Of a DNA stretch of 64,000 nucleotides, positions 11,501 through 18,279 are shown one piece after another. The DNA is from Mycolicibacterium sp. GF69. GTDB taxonomy: Bacteria > Actinomycetota > Actinomycetes > Mycobacteriales > Mycobacteriaceae. Below the pieces are notes generated by a model. The model did no database searches, had not been told where the DNA came from, and was given only the letters and a program-made list of their open reading frames with translations. The stretch is from the NCBI RefSeq assembly GCF_003284965.1, contig NZ_QMEW01000001.1, positions 310,001 to 374,000 of the forward strand. The letters are read 5' to 3'. Both the position numbers and the translations under genes were made by a program. Within the stretch, counting starts at the first letter, position 1. Each line of letters opens with the position of its first letter.

Positions 11501-13641
11501 CCCGTTCGACCGATTACGTCCTCGCACCGACCGAACGCGGCGCGATCGACAACCTGCGTTTGGTCGAAGCCGACGTGCCACCGCCGGGTGAGGGTTATGT
11601 GCAGGTGCGCGTCGAGGCCGCGGGACTCAACTTCCGGGATGTGCTCAACGTGCTCGGTCTCTACCCCGGCGACCCCGGACCCATCGGCGGCGATTTCGCC
11701 GGCATCGTCACACAGGTCGGCAGCGGCGTCACCGGAGTCGAAGTGGGCCAGCACGTATACGGTTTCATGCAGGGCGCATTCTGCAACCGGTTCAATGTCC
11801 CGTTGCAGCTGGTGGCTCCGTTGCCGGACGGCCTGAGCGCGGTGGCGGCCGCGACCATTCCCGCCGCGGCGCTCACGGTGCGACTCGCATTCGACTGGGC
11901 GCAGCTGCGCCAAGGCGATCGCGTGCTCATCCACGCCGCCAGCGGCGGTGTTGGTCTGTACGCGGTTCAGATGGCGCAGCAGCACGGCGCCATCGTCTTC
12001 GCCACTGCCAGCACCTACAAACGCGCAACGCTTCGCAAGATGGGTGTGCAGTACGTTTATGACTCGCGCACTACGGATTTCGCCGAGCAGATCCTGGCAG
12101 ATACCGACGGCGCGGGTGTGGACGTGGTGCTCAACAGCCTGACCAACGAGGGCTTCGTCGAAGCCACGGTGCGGGCGACCGCCCAGAACGGACGTTTCGC
12201 CGAGATCGCCAAGCGCGACATCTGGACACCGGAGCAGATGGCGGCGGCACGCCCCGACATCGCTTATGAGATCGTCGCTTTGGACGCCACCGCGCTGCAC
12301 AATCCCGACCACGTCAAGCGTCTGCTGACCGAGGTGTCGGACGGGATGGCCGCTCGTGAGTGGACGCCGTTGCCCGCCGAGATCTACCCGATCACCGAGG
12401 CGACGGCGGCGTTCCGGCGTATGCAGCAGGCGCGGCACATCGGAAAGATCGTGCTGCAGATACCGAAGCCGCTGCAACCGCGCGGCGATCGGAGTTACCT
12501 GATCACCGGCGGACTGGGCGCCATCGGTTTGCACACGGCGGCACACCTGGCCCAACTGGGGGCCGGCGACATCGTGTTGACCAGCAGGCGCGAGCCTGAT
12601 GCGGTTGCGCGGCGCGCGATTCAGGAGATCACCGAGCGTCACAAGTGCCGCATCCACACGTTCGCAGCCGATGTCAGCGACGAGTCCGAGGTCGAGAGGC
12701 TGCTCAACCGGATCCGTGCGGAGTTGCCGCCGCTCGCCGGGGTGGCGCATCTGGCCGGTGTGCTCGACGACGCGTTGCTGTCTGCGCAGAGCCTGGAACG
12801 GTTCCGGACGACGTTGGCACCCAAAGCATTCGGCGCGTGCCACCTGGACCGTTTGACCAGAGACGACGATCTGGACTTCTTCGTCGTTTCGTCCTCGGTG
12901 TCCAGCGTGTTCGGTTCACCCGGTCAGGCCAACTACGCGACCGCCAATGCGCTGATCGACGGCCTGGTGGCACAGAGACGGGCTCGGGGTTTGCCTGCCA
13001 CCGGCGCCAACTTCGGCCCGTGGGCCGACGGTGGCATGGCCACGTCGGATGCCGCGCGCAACAACGTCAGCGCGACGGGCCTGCTGCCGCTGGAACCCTC
13101 GGCCGCGCTGAGCGCGCTCGCCGAACTCGTCGCGAACGGCACCGGGCAGGCCGCGGTCATCAAGGCCAACTGGCAGCGCGCGGCGAAGATGTTGGGGGCC
13201 GCACGTCCGCCGATTCTCGATCTGGTGTTGCCCCGGCCCGAGGGCGAGGTGATCGGCGACAGCGAGTTGCTTCGGCAGTTGCAGGAGATACCGGTGCCGC
13301 AGCGCGCCGGGTTCGTCACCGAATTCCTTCAACGCGAAGTGCAGAACTTCCTGCGCCTGGCGCAGCCGCCCGCCGCGACCAGTCGCTTCCTGGACTTGGG
13401 CACGGATTCCCTGATGGCGATCGAACTTCGCAACCGGCTGCACAGTCAGTTCGGTGGCGCGTTCACGATCAACGCGACGGCGGTGTTCGATTATCCGACC
13501 ATCGGAGGGCTCGCCGAATACCTCGTGGGTCAACTTCCCGACGGTCAAACACCGGAACCGCAACAGAGCCAACCCGAGTCGTCCGGGGAGCAATCCGTCG
13601 CGGAGGCCGCCGAGCCCGTCGTCGCGGCCGAACCGCGGTGA
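2542..13641 (+). CDS. pks: Bimodular type I polyketide synthase (polyphleic-acid/TPP type)
   Basis: This is a 3699-aa modular PKS. Module 1: KS (C184, H319, H359), AT (GHSVGQY, S637), KR (GGLGSIG about 1191-1197, Y1333), ACP (S1502). Module 2: KS (C1735, H1870, H1910), AT (S2199), DH (HxxxGxxxxP from H2500; D2675), ER (GDRVLIHAASGGVG near 3134), KR (Y3465), ACP (S3623). Both ATs carry HAFH, which predicts malonyl-CoA. Module 1 lacks a DH: only a KR structural subdomain fits between AT (ends about 890) and KR. There is no thioesterase or loading domain. The architecture fits iterative synthesis of unbranched CH=CH-CH2-CH2 repeats, as in the polyphleic acids of trehalose polyphleates. That product is inferred from architecture and from the divergent papA3/mmpL genes. 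The ATG is set by a strong AAGGAGG. Confidence 0.95.
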   Translation: MGTAARLAEPASRFAVVGYAARFPGAPDADGFWDVLREGRDAVSEVPKDRWDADEFFDPEAGSPGKVVTRRAGFIDDASGFDAPFFGMSAREVRLMDPQHRVLLETAWQAVEHSGTAPTALANSNTGVFVGMSTHDYLGMASDQLDYAEIEAYMAIGTSHAAAAGRISYRLGLQGPAVAVDTACSSSLVAIHQACQALRLGECDLALAGGVNVLLTPATMITFSSAHMLAPDGRCKTFDAAADGYVRGEGCGVIVIKRLEDAVRDGDRIRAVIRGSAVNQDGASGGLTVPNGVAQQRVITDALKCADVAPSDVGYLEAHGTGTSLGDPIEAQAAGAVLGAGREPGQPLLIGSAKTNIGHLEAAAGIAGVIKVILALEHETLPKHLNFENPSPHIPWDRLALEVVKETIPWERNGRRRIAGVSSFGFAGTNAHVILEEAPEAAAAPDPAGHGDGRFSILPLSARTPAALMKIADRYRDWLTAHPEATLADVCCTAGTARAHLEHRAALVVNSRESAVELLAAVAEDRPAPGLVRAESHEPPKTAWLFTGQGSQYPGMARELFDTEPVFAETLNRCAAAVADVLEKPLLDVIFDVDSPGNDETLRQTTYAQPALFAVEMGLARLWQSWGLEPDVVLGHSVGQYSAACVAGVFGLEDGALLMAERGRLFGSLPAGGRMIAVFTTAERVESLTDEFPSLSVAAYNGANTVLSGPADDLATATAALAADGIRCDWLDTSHAFHSALLDPILDEFESFAQQIDYQAPQRILIDNRTGAALGRSVTLDGAYWRRHARQPVEFAKSVRCLADMNCKLLLEIGPRPVLTAAALSAWPDPATAPRAIASMRRNTADHRQITEALADAYVLGQLPRFAAFGQSGARKLDLPTYPFEHREYWFSDDRDHVGQQGNSLARTEAIGLLEDGRIEDLAVLLDGADDQRTLEVLSRLAAQHNQERRTQSIADDRYEICWEQIPAAPRGSKAVEASTWVLVGDDTDATRPLVEALAARGQQYLFTGLPTSDADEEKLVDTLRAAAVDDSALRIVHVAALDSETAPSMRSLLRMQHRTLGGTRRLFRAAAAADLRRPIWVVTRGAQRVIDSDDVAPDQSCLWGFGRAASLELPHLWGGLADLSEDAASEVDEWSRLLDRIATPRDSDVTEDQIALRGQTVHVPRLVRRAGPPSGTPFELRTDATYLVTGGLGSIGLEIAGYLAAHGARHLVLTGRRAPSDAAQQRIDALSAQHGCEFRVIAADVADAHDVARLLATVQDELPPLAGIVHAAGEIGTTPLTNLEDAEVDRVFAGKVWGAWHLSETATDLQLDFFISTSSIASVWGGYGQTAYGAANAFLDGLAWRLRERGIVGLSVNFGPWSGGMADAQSRARLDQRGVATLSPTDALAGLTDAVAASSGQGPAQGVVARIDWARFLPLYQQAGRRAFLAELELETSAQRTAATPTQTGRTELVERLTNAPVQQRRKLLTDHLRNAVAEVTRVDVAEIREEAGFFDLGMDSLMAVELRRRIEQAIGKEIPVTLVMDHPRVSDATDYLLGDVLGLSEQVPTSGPASAAPTRTDEPIAIIAVSCRFPGAPDPESFWEVLAGGVDAIREVPDDRFDIDEFYDPDLDASGKTYTRFGGFLDGIDGFDPEFFGISPREAVWIEPQQRLMLETVWEGLERAGYAPATLRGSRTGVFVGVAANEYAHLLSAEPIDKIEPHFITGNALNAVSGRVAFALGLEGPAVAVDTACSSALVAVHQACQALHSGDCDLALAGGVNVLLSPVTMVAASRARMLSPDGRCKTFDASADGYVRSEGCGVLVLKRLSDAVRDGDRVCAVIPSTAVNQDGASSGLTVPNGGAQQRLIGTALARAGLAGGDVDYLEAHGTGTPLGDPIEVQAAAAAYGAARDADRPLLMGSVKSNIGHLESASGAAGLIKVVLSLQHETLPQSLHFDNPSPHIPWDSLPVRVVDKTMPWQPNGRPRRAGVSSFGFTGTNAHVLVEEAPAQSAPTHVDTTGEAVAAPQPDDGEQPAANVLVLSARSPEALAASAQRYEAWLGAHPDVDLADVCLTAGTGRSHFEHRAALVVDSVDGARESLTELAGNRLRPGVVRGEHTHHPTTAWLFTGQGSQYPGMARQLFRTEPVFADTMRRCADAVDAILPRPLLEVLFGNDRESGEMLRHTSFAQPAIFAVEMGLARLWQSWGIEPDVVLGHSVGQYAAACVAGVFSIEDGARLMAERGRMFGSLPAGGRMVAVFADATHVEKAAGEFPRVSVGAYNGPNTVLSGPGEDLEQLVAGFTDAAIRCTWLETSHAFHSELLDPVLDEFESYAAQVQFATPTMPLVCNRTGAVLTAQTPLDAQYWRRHSRQPVQFAESVRTVAALGCTVLMEIGPQPVLTGAAVQVWPEHLGAPRAIVSLRKGVDERRQIADALAAAYVAGHRPDFAVLHRQPGRRLELPTYPFQRRRFWPRTSGITVAGGVGPASSGILGSAKDLASGDSVYTSRLSVKSLPWLSDHVIYGTVVVPGATYAAMALAAVGAPARVTDVFFYEPIILPEKSSREVQLTLHPLEDSAEADEAWRFQVHSRPYGVRDAEWSLNADGTVMSGVPDDTAVPLFGEEDSVEDAVERLGRMRPQQLFDSFADAELVWGTTWSGSLKSLWVGDGEALGDLLVGEELADQLGTEPMHPVLMDLCTGVTFPAFPSHLALERGINDLFLPLRYGQVMLREKMPRRFYCRAKWHASDVENETQVFDLDFIDRDGRLLGGMREFTVKRAPREALLRGLGGDATRLLYTLGWHEVPLPESTSDDEGTRNANGQWLIAGFDELAAHLPGCVSFDRNADTELLGEVLVQAQERGMPLTGVVWRSTGPSAEEAGADTGSAARRLEAEIANLLSAVHAVQGADNGVHLPNGLWILTERAVATESGEPVDPVQAALWGLGRTTINEEPGVRCRLVDSDGTEQAVRMLAELLAAPVDEPELALRQGKLLASRLLPWARSGRLTVPRSTDYVLAPTERGAIDNLRLVEADVPPPGEGYVQVRVEAAGLNFRDVLNVLGLYPGDPGPIGGDFAGIVTQVGSGVTGVEVGQHVYGFMQGAFCNRFNVPLQLVAPLPDGLSAVAAATIPAAALTVRLAFDWAQLRQGDRVLIHAASGGVGLYAVQMAQQHGAIVFATASTYKRATLRKMGVQYVYDSRTTDFAEQILADTDGAGVDVVLNSLTNEGFVEATVRATAQNGRFAEIAKRDIWTPEQMAAARPDIAYEIVALDATALHNPDHVKRLLTEVSDGMAAREWTPLPAEIYPITEATAAFRRMQQARHIGKIVLQIPKPLQPRGDRSYLITGGLGAIGLHTAAHLAQLGAGDIVLTSRREPDAVARRAIQEITERHKCRIHTFAADVSDESEVERLLNRIRAELPPLAGVAHLAGVLDDALLSAQSLERFRTTLAPKAFGACHLDRLTRDDDLDFFVVSSSVSSVFGSPGQANYATANALIDGLVAQRRARGLPATGANFGPWADGGMATSDAARNNVSATGLLPLEPSAALSALAELVANGTGQAAVIKANWQRAAKMLGAARPPILDLVLPRPEGEVIGDSELLRQLQEIPVPQRAGFVTEFLQREVQNFLRLAQPPAATSRFLDLGTDSLMAIELRNRLHSQFGGAFTINATAVFDYPTIGGLAEYLVGQLPDGQTPEPQQSQPESSGEQSVAEAAEPVVAAEPR

Positions 13642-13654
13642 GAATGCGACAGAG

Positions 13655-14737
13655 TCAGTCGGCCCAGCGTGCGCGTTGCGCTTCGGGCGGCAGGGGCGTC
13701 TGCAGCGGTACGTCGAGCCCGTCGTAGAGGCCGGGTTTCTGCTCGACGAGCCAGGCCAGTGCACCGAGCAACCGGTTCGCGGCCGTGGTGTTCCCGCCGT
13801 CAGCGCGGGTGCCACCCGGTACGTCGGCACGCGTCGTGATGGTCAGCTGCGGATCGCCGTCGATGATCACGCGGTGGTCGCCCTCGCCCTGATCGGGATA
13901 CGGCCAGTCCGGTGCGCAGGACGCGTGGATGCGGGTGATGTGCTCGATGATTATGCGTTCGCGCCCGCTGGACTTTCCGATCACCTTCAGCCAGAACGCG
14001 CCTTGCGTGCCTTTCTCGAACCGGCCCATCACCGTCTCGACCGGCTGCTCGAGCGGGCGCCGCTCGAGCACCTCGGTGATCTCGTCGATCTTTATGCCGA
14101 GGCCGCGGCCGACCAGTCGGATGTTGCCGCCCCACACCATGGTCGGGATCGACGGAAGCAACATCATCGGTGTTTCGTCCATGGACCCGCCAAAACCACA
14201 CGACACCTTCACCGCGAACGGCTGGTTGTAGGTGGAGTAGTCGAAGATCTCCTGGCAGCGGATCGTCTTGATCCTCGTGCACAGCCCGGCCGCGATCACC
14301 GCGAGAGCGTCGTTGCCCCAGCCCGGGTCGACACCGCTGACCAGCAGGGTGGAGTTGCCCTCCTGGGCAGCCCGCGTCAGTCGATCGACCCACTCGGACG
14401 GCGCCGAGTGAGGATCGTAGAGCGAGTACAGCGAGGGCGTCACCACGTGCCTGCCCGCCCGCAGGCATTGTTCGATGTCGGTGAGGGCCTCATCGGGTCG
14501 GATGTCGCCGGAGGCCATGTAGGCGACGGCATCGCAGCCGTCCAGCACCGCGTCGAGGTCGGTGGTGGCGACGATGCCCGTCGGCCCGTCGAGCCCGGCG
14601 AAGCCGGCGGCGTCTGTACCCGCTTTGTCCGGCGACGACGTGATCAGTCCGGCGAGTTGCAGACCCGGAAATGCCACCGTCGAACGGATGGCAGCCGACC
14701 CCATGTTCCCAGTGCCCCAGACGGCGACGCGCAGCAT
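13655..14737 (-). CDS. DapB-fold NAD(P)-dependent oxidoreductase (2,4-diaminopentanoate dehydrogenase-like)
   Basis: This 360-aa protein has an N-terminal Rossmann motif VAVWGTGNMG (G8, G10, G13) of the dihydrodipicolinate-reductase N-terminal family. The rest resembles the mycobacterial proteins annotated as DapB-like or amine dehydrogenase-like rather than true DapB, which is about 250 aa. Substrate is unknown. It converges on pks with only 13 bp between the stop codons, and its start faces fadE5 across a 237-bp divergent region. A gene of this type sits between fadE5 and the TPP pks in M. smegmatis, as far as I recall, so it may be a syntenic marker rather than a pathway enzyme. Confidence 0.75.
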   Translation of the reverse strand: MLRVAVWGTGNMGSAAIRSTVAFPGLQLAGLITSSPDKAGTDAAGFAGLDGPTGIVATTDLDAVLDGCDAVAYMASGDIRPDEALTDIEQCLRAGRHVVTPSLYSLYDPHSAPSEWVDRLTRAAQEGNSTLLVSGVDPGWGNDALAVIAAGLCTRIKTIRCQEIFDYSTYNQPFAVKVSCGFGGSMDETPMMLLPSIPTMVWGGNIRLVGRGLGIKIDEITEVLERRPLEQPVETVMGRFEKGTQGAFWLKVIGKSSGRERIIIEHITRIHASCAPDWPYPDQGEGDHRVIIDGDPQLTITTRADVPGGTRADGGNTTAANRLLGALAWLVEQKPGLYDGLDVPLQTPLPPEAQRARWAD

Positions 14738-14850
14738 CGGAACACCCTATCCGGCGTGTCGTGACGATTCTCACAACCGCGCCGAGTAACCGCTCAGACG
14801 GCTGTCAGCTGGGCCTTTGGCGCCTCGACCAACCGGGTGGTTAGTTAGGC

Positions 14851-14868
14851 CCCGGAAATTGTTCCGGG
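14851..14868. promoter_or_regulatory. Inverted repeat in the fadE5 upstream region
   Basis: Seven-base perfect arms CCCGGAA / TTCCGGG surround a 4-base centre, about 107 bp before the fadE5 start. It may be an operator or a structured leader element; its role is unknown. Confidence 0.4.
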
Positions 14869-14883
14869 CAGGTTTGAGTTGAA

Positions 14884-14924
14884 GTTACTGCTGGGTATAG
14901 TTCGGGCAGTTACTGGTGGGTAAC
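14884..14924. promoter_or_regulatory. Candidate operator pair upstream of fadE5 (GTTAC-N6-GTAAC)
   Basis: A perfect inverted repeat GTTAC-TGGTGG-GTAAC lies at 14909-14924. A degenerate copy, GTTAC-TGCTGG-GTATA, lies 25 bp upstream at 14884-14899. The core TTACT-N4-RGTAA recurs between fadA2 and fabG4 (19600-19615), which suggests one regulator for both, perhaps the TetR at 21851-22495. That assignment is inference. Confidence 0.55.
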
Positions 14925-14974
14925 TTAAGCAAGAAGTACCCAACCGTGAGTGGCCGTCTCATCGAGGAGGAATC

Positions 14975-16810
14975 GTGAGCCACTATAAGAGCAACGTTCG
15001 TGACCAGGTGTTCAACCTGTTCGAGGTCTTCGGTGTCGACAAGGCGCTCGGCGAGGGCGACTACGCCGATCTGGACGCCGACACCGCCCGCGAGATGCTC
15101 GGCGAGATCGCCCGGTTGGCCGAAGGGCCGATCGCCGAGTCGTTCGCCGACGCCGACCGCAATCCGCCGGTGTTCGACCCCGAGACGCACACCGTGACGC
15201 TGCCCGACTCGTTCAAGAAGTCGGTGCGCGCGCTGGTCGACGGCGGCTGGGACAAGATCGGTGTGCTGGAGGAGCTCGGCGGAATGCCGATGCCCCGCGC
15301 GCTGCAGTGGGCACTGATCGAGCACGTTCTCGGCGCCAACCCCGCGGTCTACATGTACGCGATGGGCGCGGGTTTCGCGCAGATCATGCATCACCTCGGC
15401 ACCGAGGAGCAGAAGAAGTGGGCCGTGCTGGCCGCCGAGCGCGGCTGGACCTCGACCATGGTGCTGACCGAGCCCGACGCCGGGTCCGACGTCGGCGCCG
15501 GCCGCACCAAGGCCATCCAGCAGGACGACGGCTCCTGGCACATCGACGGTGTCAAGCGCTTCATCACCTCCGGTGACGCCGACGATCTCGGCGAGAACAT
15601 CTTGCACCTGGTGCTGGCCCGCCCCGAGGGCGCCGGACCGGGCACCAAGGGCCTGTCGCTGTTCTTCGTGCCGAAGTTCCTCTTCGACCCGGAGACCGGC
15701 GAACCCGGTGAACGCAACGGTGTGTTCGTCACCAACGTCGAGCACAAGATGGGACTGAAGGTCTCCGCGACGTGTGAGCTCTCCCTCGGCCAGCACGGTG
15801 TCCCCGCCAAGGGCTGGTTGGTCGGCGAGGTGCACGACGGCATCGCGCAGATGTTCGACGTCATCGAGCAGGCTCGAATGATGGTGGGCACCAAGGCTAT
15901 TGCGACGCTGTCGACCGGTTACCTCAACGCGCTCGAGTACGCCAAGGAGCGGGTGCAGGGCGCCGACATGACGCAGATGACCGACAAGACCGCGCCGCGG
16001 GTGTCCATCACGCATCACCCCGACGTGCGTCGTTCGCTGATGACGCAGAAGGCCTACGCCGAGGGGCTGCGTGCGGTGTATCTGTACACCGCGACGTTCC
16101 AGGACTCGGCGGTGGCCAAGGCGCTGCACGACGTGGACGCCGAGCTGGCGGTCAAGGTCAACGACCTGATGCTGCCGATCGTCAAGGGTGTCGGTTCCGA
16201 GCAGGCCTACGCCAAGCTGACCGAGAGTCTGCAGACCTTCGGTGGTTCGGGCTTCCTGCAGGACTACCCGGTCGAGCAGTACATCCGCGACGCCAAGATC
16301 GACTCGCTCTACGAGGGCACCACCGCCATCCAGGCGCAGGACTTCTTCTTCCGCAAGATCGTCCGCGACAAGGGTCAGGCGCTGGCGTACGTGGCCGGCC
16401 AGATCGAGCAGTTCGTCAAGAACGAGGCGGGCAACGGCCGGCTCAAGGCCGAGCGTGCGCTGCTGGCCACCGCGCTGGAGGACGTCCAGGGCATGGCCGC
16501 CTCGCTGACCGGTTATCTGATGGCAGCGCAGGAGAATTCCGCCGAGCTCTACAAGGTTGGGCTGGGCTCGGTGCGCTTCCTGATGAGCGTCGGCGATCTG
16601 GTGATCGGCTGGCTGTTGCAGCAGCAGGCTGCGGTGGCGATCGACAAGCTCGACGAGGGTGCGGCCGGTGACGATCGCTCCTTCTACGAGGGCAAGGTCG
16701 CGGTGGCGTCGTTCTTCGCGAAGAACTTCCTGCCGCTGCTCACCAGCACGCGCCAGGTCATCGAAAACCTCGACAACGACGTGATGGAACTCGACGAGGC
16801 GGCTTTCTAA
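14975..16810 (+). CDS. fadE5: Acyl-CoA dehydrogenase FadE5
   Basis: This 611-aa flavoprotein catalyses alpha,beta-dehydrogenation of acyl-CoA, the first step of beta-oxidation. The catalytic base is E447 in [10 protein letters not shown], the position known for mycobacterial FadE5, which has broad chain-length specificity. The FAD/substrate loop [15 protein letters not shown] and the long C-terminal helical extension of this FadE subfamily are present. The start is a GTG with GAGGAGG at 14964-14970. Downstream is a strong hairpin terminator, so it is monocistronic. A second 611-aa copy lies at 45193-47028. Two TTAC-N6-GTAA-type elements precede it. Confidence 0.96.
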   Translation: MSHYKSNVRDQVFNLFEVFGVDKALGEGDYADLDADTAREMLGEIARLAEGPIAESFADADRNPPVFDPETHTVTLPDSFKKSVRALVDGGWDKIGVLEELGGMPMPRALQWALIEHVLGANPAVYMYAMGAGFAQIMHHLGTEEQKKWAVLAAERGWTSTMVLTEPDAGSDVGAGRTKAIQQDDGSWHIDGVKRFITSGDADDLGENILHLVLARPEGAGPGTKGLSLFFVPKFLFDPETGEPGERNGVFVTNVEHKMGLKVSATCELSLGQHGVPAKGWLVGEVHDGIAQMFDVIEQARMMVGTKAIATLSTGYLNALEYAKERVQGADMTQMTDKTAPRVSITHHPDVRRSLMTQKAYAEGLRAVYLYTATFQDSAVAKALHDVDAELAVKVNDLMLPIVKGVGSEQAYAKLTESLQTFGGSGFLQDYPVEQYIRDAKIDSLYEGTTAIQAQDFFFRKIVRDKGQALAYVAGQIEQFVKNEAGNGRLKAERALLATALEDVQGMAASLTGYLMAAQENSAELYKVGLGSVRFLMSVGDLVIGWLLQQQAAVAIDKLDEGAAGDDRSFYEGKVAVASFFAKNFLPLLTSTRQVIENLDNDVMELDEAAF

Positions 16811-16831
16811 AAGCCCGTTCTACCCGCCTCG

Positions 16832-16874
16832 AACCAAAACCGCCCCCGGTCTCTTCCCGGGGGCGTTTTTGGTT
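16832..16874 (+). terminator. Rho-independent-type terminator of fadE5
   Basis: An 18-bp stem (AACCAAAACCGCCCCCGG against its complement, one mismatch) with a short loop begins 21 bp after the fadE5 stop. The descending arm contains TTTTT. Confidence 0.85.
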
Positions 16875-17140
16875 GGTCGGCGGACGCGAGCGCTCAACGG
16901 CGTACGGTTTCGGGGCCTCGAATCTGTACCTGAGTGAGCGCTCGTCCCGTCGCGGGGGTGTGGTTAGGCGCAACCGGGGCGCAAAAAAGGCGGGCTCGGG
17001 AGGGCAATTAGGTGCGTCACATCAGTCTCGCGCGGTCGGCTTTCAACCCTTGCCAACTCTTCGGAATAGCCACTCCCGAACCCGTCGTGCGATCGATCGT
17101 ACGCCGGTGATCGAGATCACACCAGAGCGAATTTCGTCCC
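16875..17140. other. Gene-free stretch between convergent fadE5 and the F420 oxidoreductase
   Basis: No supportable ORF is present. It holds a perfect 10-bp inverted repeat CGAGCGCTCA (16887-16896) / TGAGCGCTCG (16935-16944), and a Crp-like palindrome GGTGA-N6-TCACA at 17106-17121. Both sit downstream of the flanking genes, so a promoter role is doubtful. Confidence 0.5.
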
Positions 17141-18073
17141 TCAGGTGTCGATGGTTCGCAGCAGCGCACGGGTGCGAGCGCGGGCTTCCGGGTCGCGGTC
17201 GAAGACGCTCGCGACAAACTCGTCGACGCCGCTTGCGGCCAGCTCGTCGAGGCGCTGCGACACCGTGGCCTCGTCGCCGATGATCGCGGCGTCCTCGGGT
17301 CCCGCGAAGCCTTCGCGGTCGAGCATGGCGCGGTAGGACGGCAGTTGACCGTAGATCGCGAACTCCTCGGCAGCTCCGGCGCGAGCGCTGTCGACGTCGT
17401 CGGTGACGCTGATCGGCAACGACGCGACCACCCGTACCGACCCCTCGCCGCGGCCGGCCTCCGCGGCGGCCGTGCGCAACGTCGGCACGACGTGGTTGGC
17501 CAAGGTCTTCGGACCGGTCATCCACGTCATGGTCCCGGCGCTGCGCCGGCCCGCCAGTCGCAGCATCTGTGGCCCCAGCGCCGCGAGGTACACGTCCGGC
17601 GCCGGTGCGCCGGGCACCTTCAGCGAGCCACGCGTGGTCCAGAACTCGCCGGAGGCGTCCGCCGGCTCGCCTGCCAGCAGCGGCAGCAGTGCGTCGAGGT
17701 ACTCACGCATCTGCCGCACGGGCCGGTCATACGAAACGCCCCACACCCCTTCGGTCACCATGCGGTGGCTCAGCCCGATTCCGAGCGTGAAGCGGCCGCC
17801 GGCGATCGCGTTGAGGGTCAGCGCCCGCTGCGCCAGCTGCGTGGGGTGCTGGATCTGGATCGGCACCACGCCCGAGGCGACCTCGATGGTGTCGATCTCG
17901 CGGAATGCCACGGCCAGAATGGTCAGCAGGTCGGGGTCGTAGGGCAGCTGGGCCATCCACACCCGGCGAAAGCCTTCATCGCGCAGCGATGTCAGCTTGT
18001 CCAGAGTTCCGTCGAGCGGTGACCTGCCGTCGACGTCGGCCAGGAGTCCGGTCAGAGCGATGCTGGTCTGCAT
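17141..18073 (-). CDS. LLM-class F420-dependent oxidoreductase
   Basis: This 310-aa luciferase-like TIM-barrel protein is of the family that uses coenzyme F420 (or FMN). It opens with TSIALTGLLADVDG; the family block FTLGIGLSHRMVTEGVWG is near the middle and VYLAALGPQMLRLAG follows, all typical of mycobacterial F420 LLM proteins. The reading frame stays open upstream to 18247, but the ATG at 18073 is where the family similarity begins. It lies 206 bp downstream of fadA2 on the same strand, separated by a hairpin and a repeat element, so it probably has its own promoter. Substrate is unknown. Confidence 0.85.
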   Translation of the reverse strand: MQTSIALTGLLADVDGRSPLDGTLDKLTSLRDEGFRRVWMAQLPYDPDLLTILAVAFREIDTIEVASGVVPIQIQHPTQLAQRALTLNAIAGGRFTLGIGLSHRMVTEGVWGVSYDRPVRQMREYLDALLPLLAGEPADASGEFWTTRGSLKVPGAPAPDVYLAALGPQMLRLAGRRSAGTMTWMTGPKTLANHVVPTLRTAAAEAGRGEGSVRVVASLPISVTDDVDSARAGAAEEFAIYGQLPSYRAMLDREGFAGPEDAAIIGDEATVSQRLDELAASGVDEFVASVFDRDPEARARTRALLRTIDT

Positions 18074-18110
18074 TCGACCATCGAAGCATGGCCGGCTGAA
18101 AGTAAGAGCC

Positions 18111-18150
18111 CCGTACTGCCGTCGGGTCGGGGGGTCAGACGGCAGTACGG
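18111..18150. terminator. Perfect 13-bp hairpin between fadA2 and the F420 oxidoreductase
   Basis: The arms CCGTACTGCCGTC (18111-18123) and GACGGCAGTACGG (18138-18150) are perfectly complementary and enclose a 14-nt G-rich loop. There is no T-tract. It is 130 bp beyond the fadA2 stop and 38 bp before the next start on that strand, so it may be a terminator, an attenuator or an operator. Confidence 0.5.
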
Positions 18151-18199
18151 AGCTATCCGGTGTATCGACGGGGCCACGGCGGGCGTTACAGGCCCTCGA

Positions 18200-18253
18200 T
18201 TGTGAATCTGACGACGCGCGGGCGGGGATTTGCGTCGCTGGTTTCACGATCGG
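18200..18253. repeat. Dispersed 54-bp imperfect palindrome, copy 1
   Basis: It begins TTGTGAATCTGACGACGC and ends GTTTCACGATCGG, with imperfectly complementary 16-bp arms around a 14-nt spacer. A second copy of the same length and layout is at 51027-51080. Both copies are intergenic. Confidence 0.6.
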
Positions 18254-18279
18254 GGGGGCGGGCGGCGTGCTCCGGGAAG

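Noticed and set aside
11458..12843. 461-codon minus-strand open frame inside pks
   Set aside because: Antisense to the ER-KR region with His/Arg/Gln-rich composition and no domain; a codon-bias shadow.
2542..13641. Sulfolipid or DAT/PAT (Pks2, Pks3/4) type synthase
   Set aside because: Those are single-module, methylmalonyl-using mycocerosic-type enzymes of about 2100 aa; this one is bimodular with malonyl-type ATs.
16887..16944. 10-bp inverted repeat as an insertion-sequence end
   Set aside because: There is no transposase, no target duplication and only 38 bp between the arms.
17106..17121. Crp-like palindrome GGTGA-N6-TCACA
   Set aside because: It matches the mycobacterial Crp consensus closely but lies between two convergent 3' ends with no promoter nearby, so regulation is unlikely.
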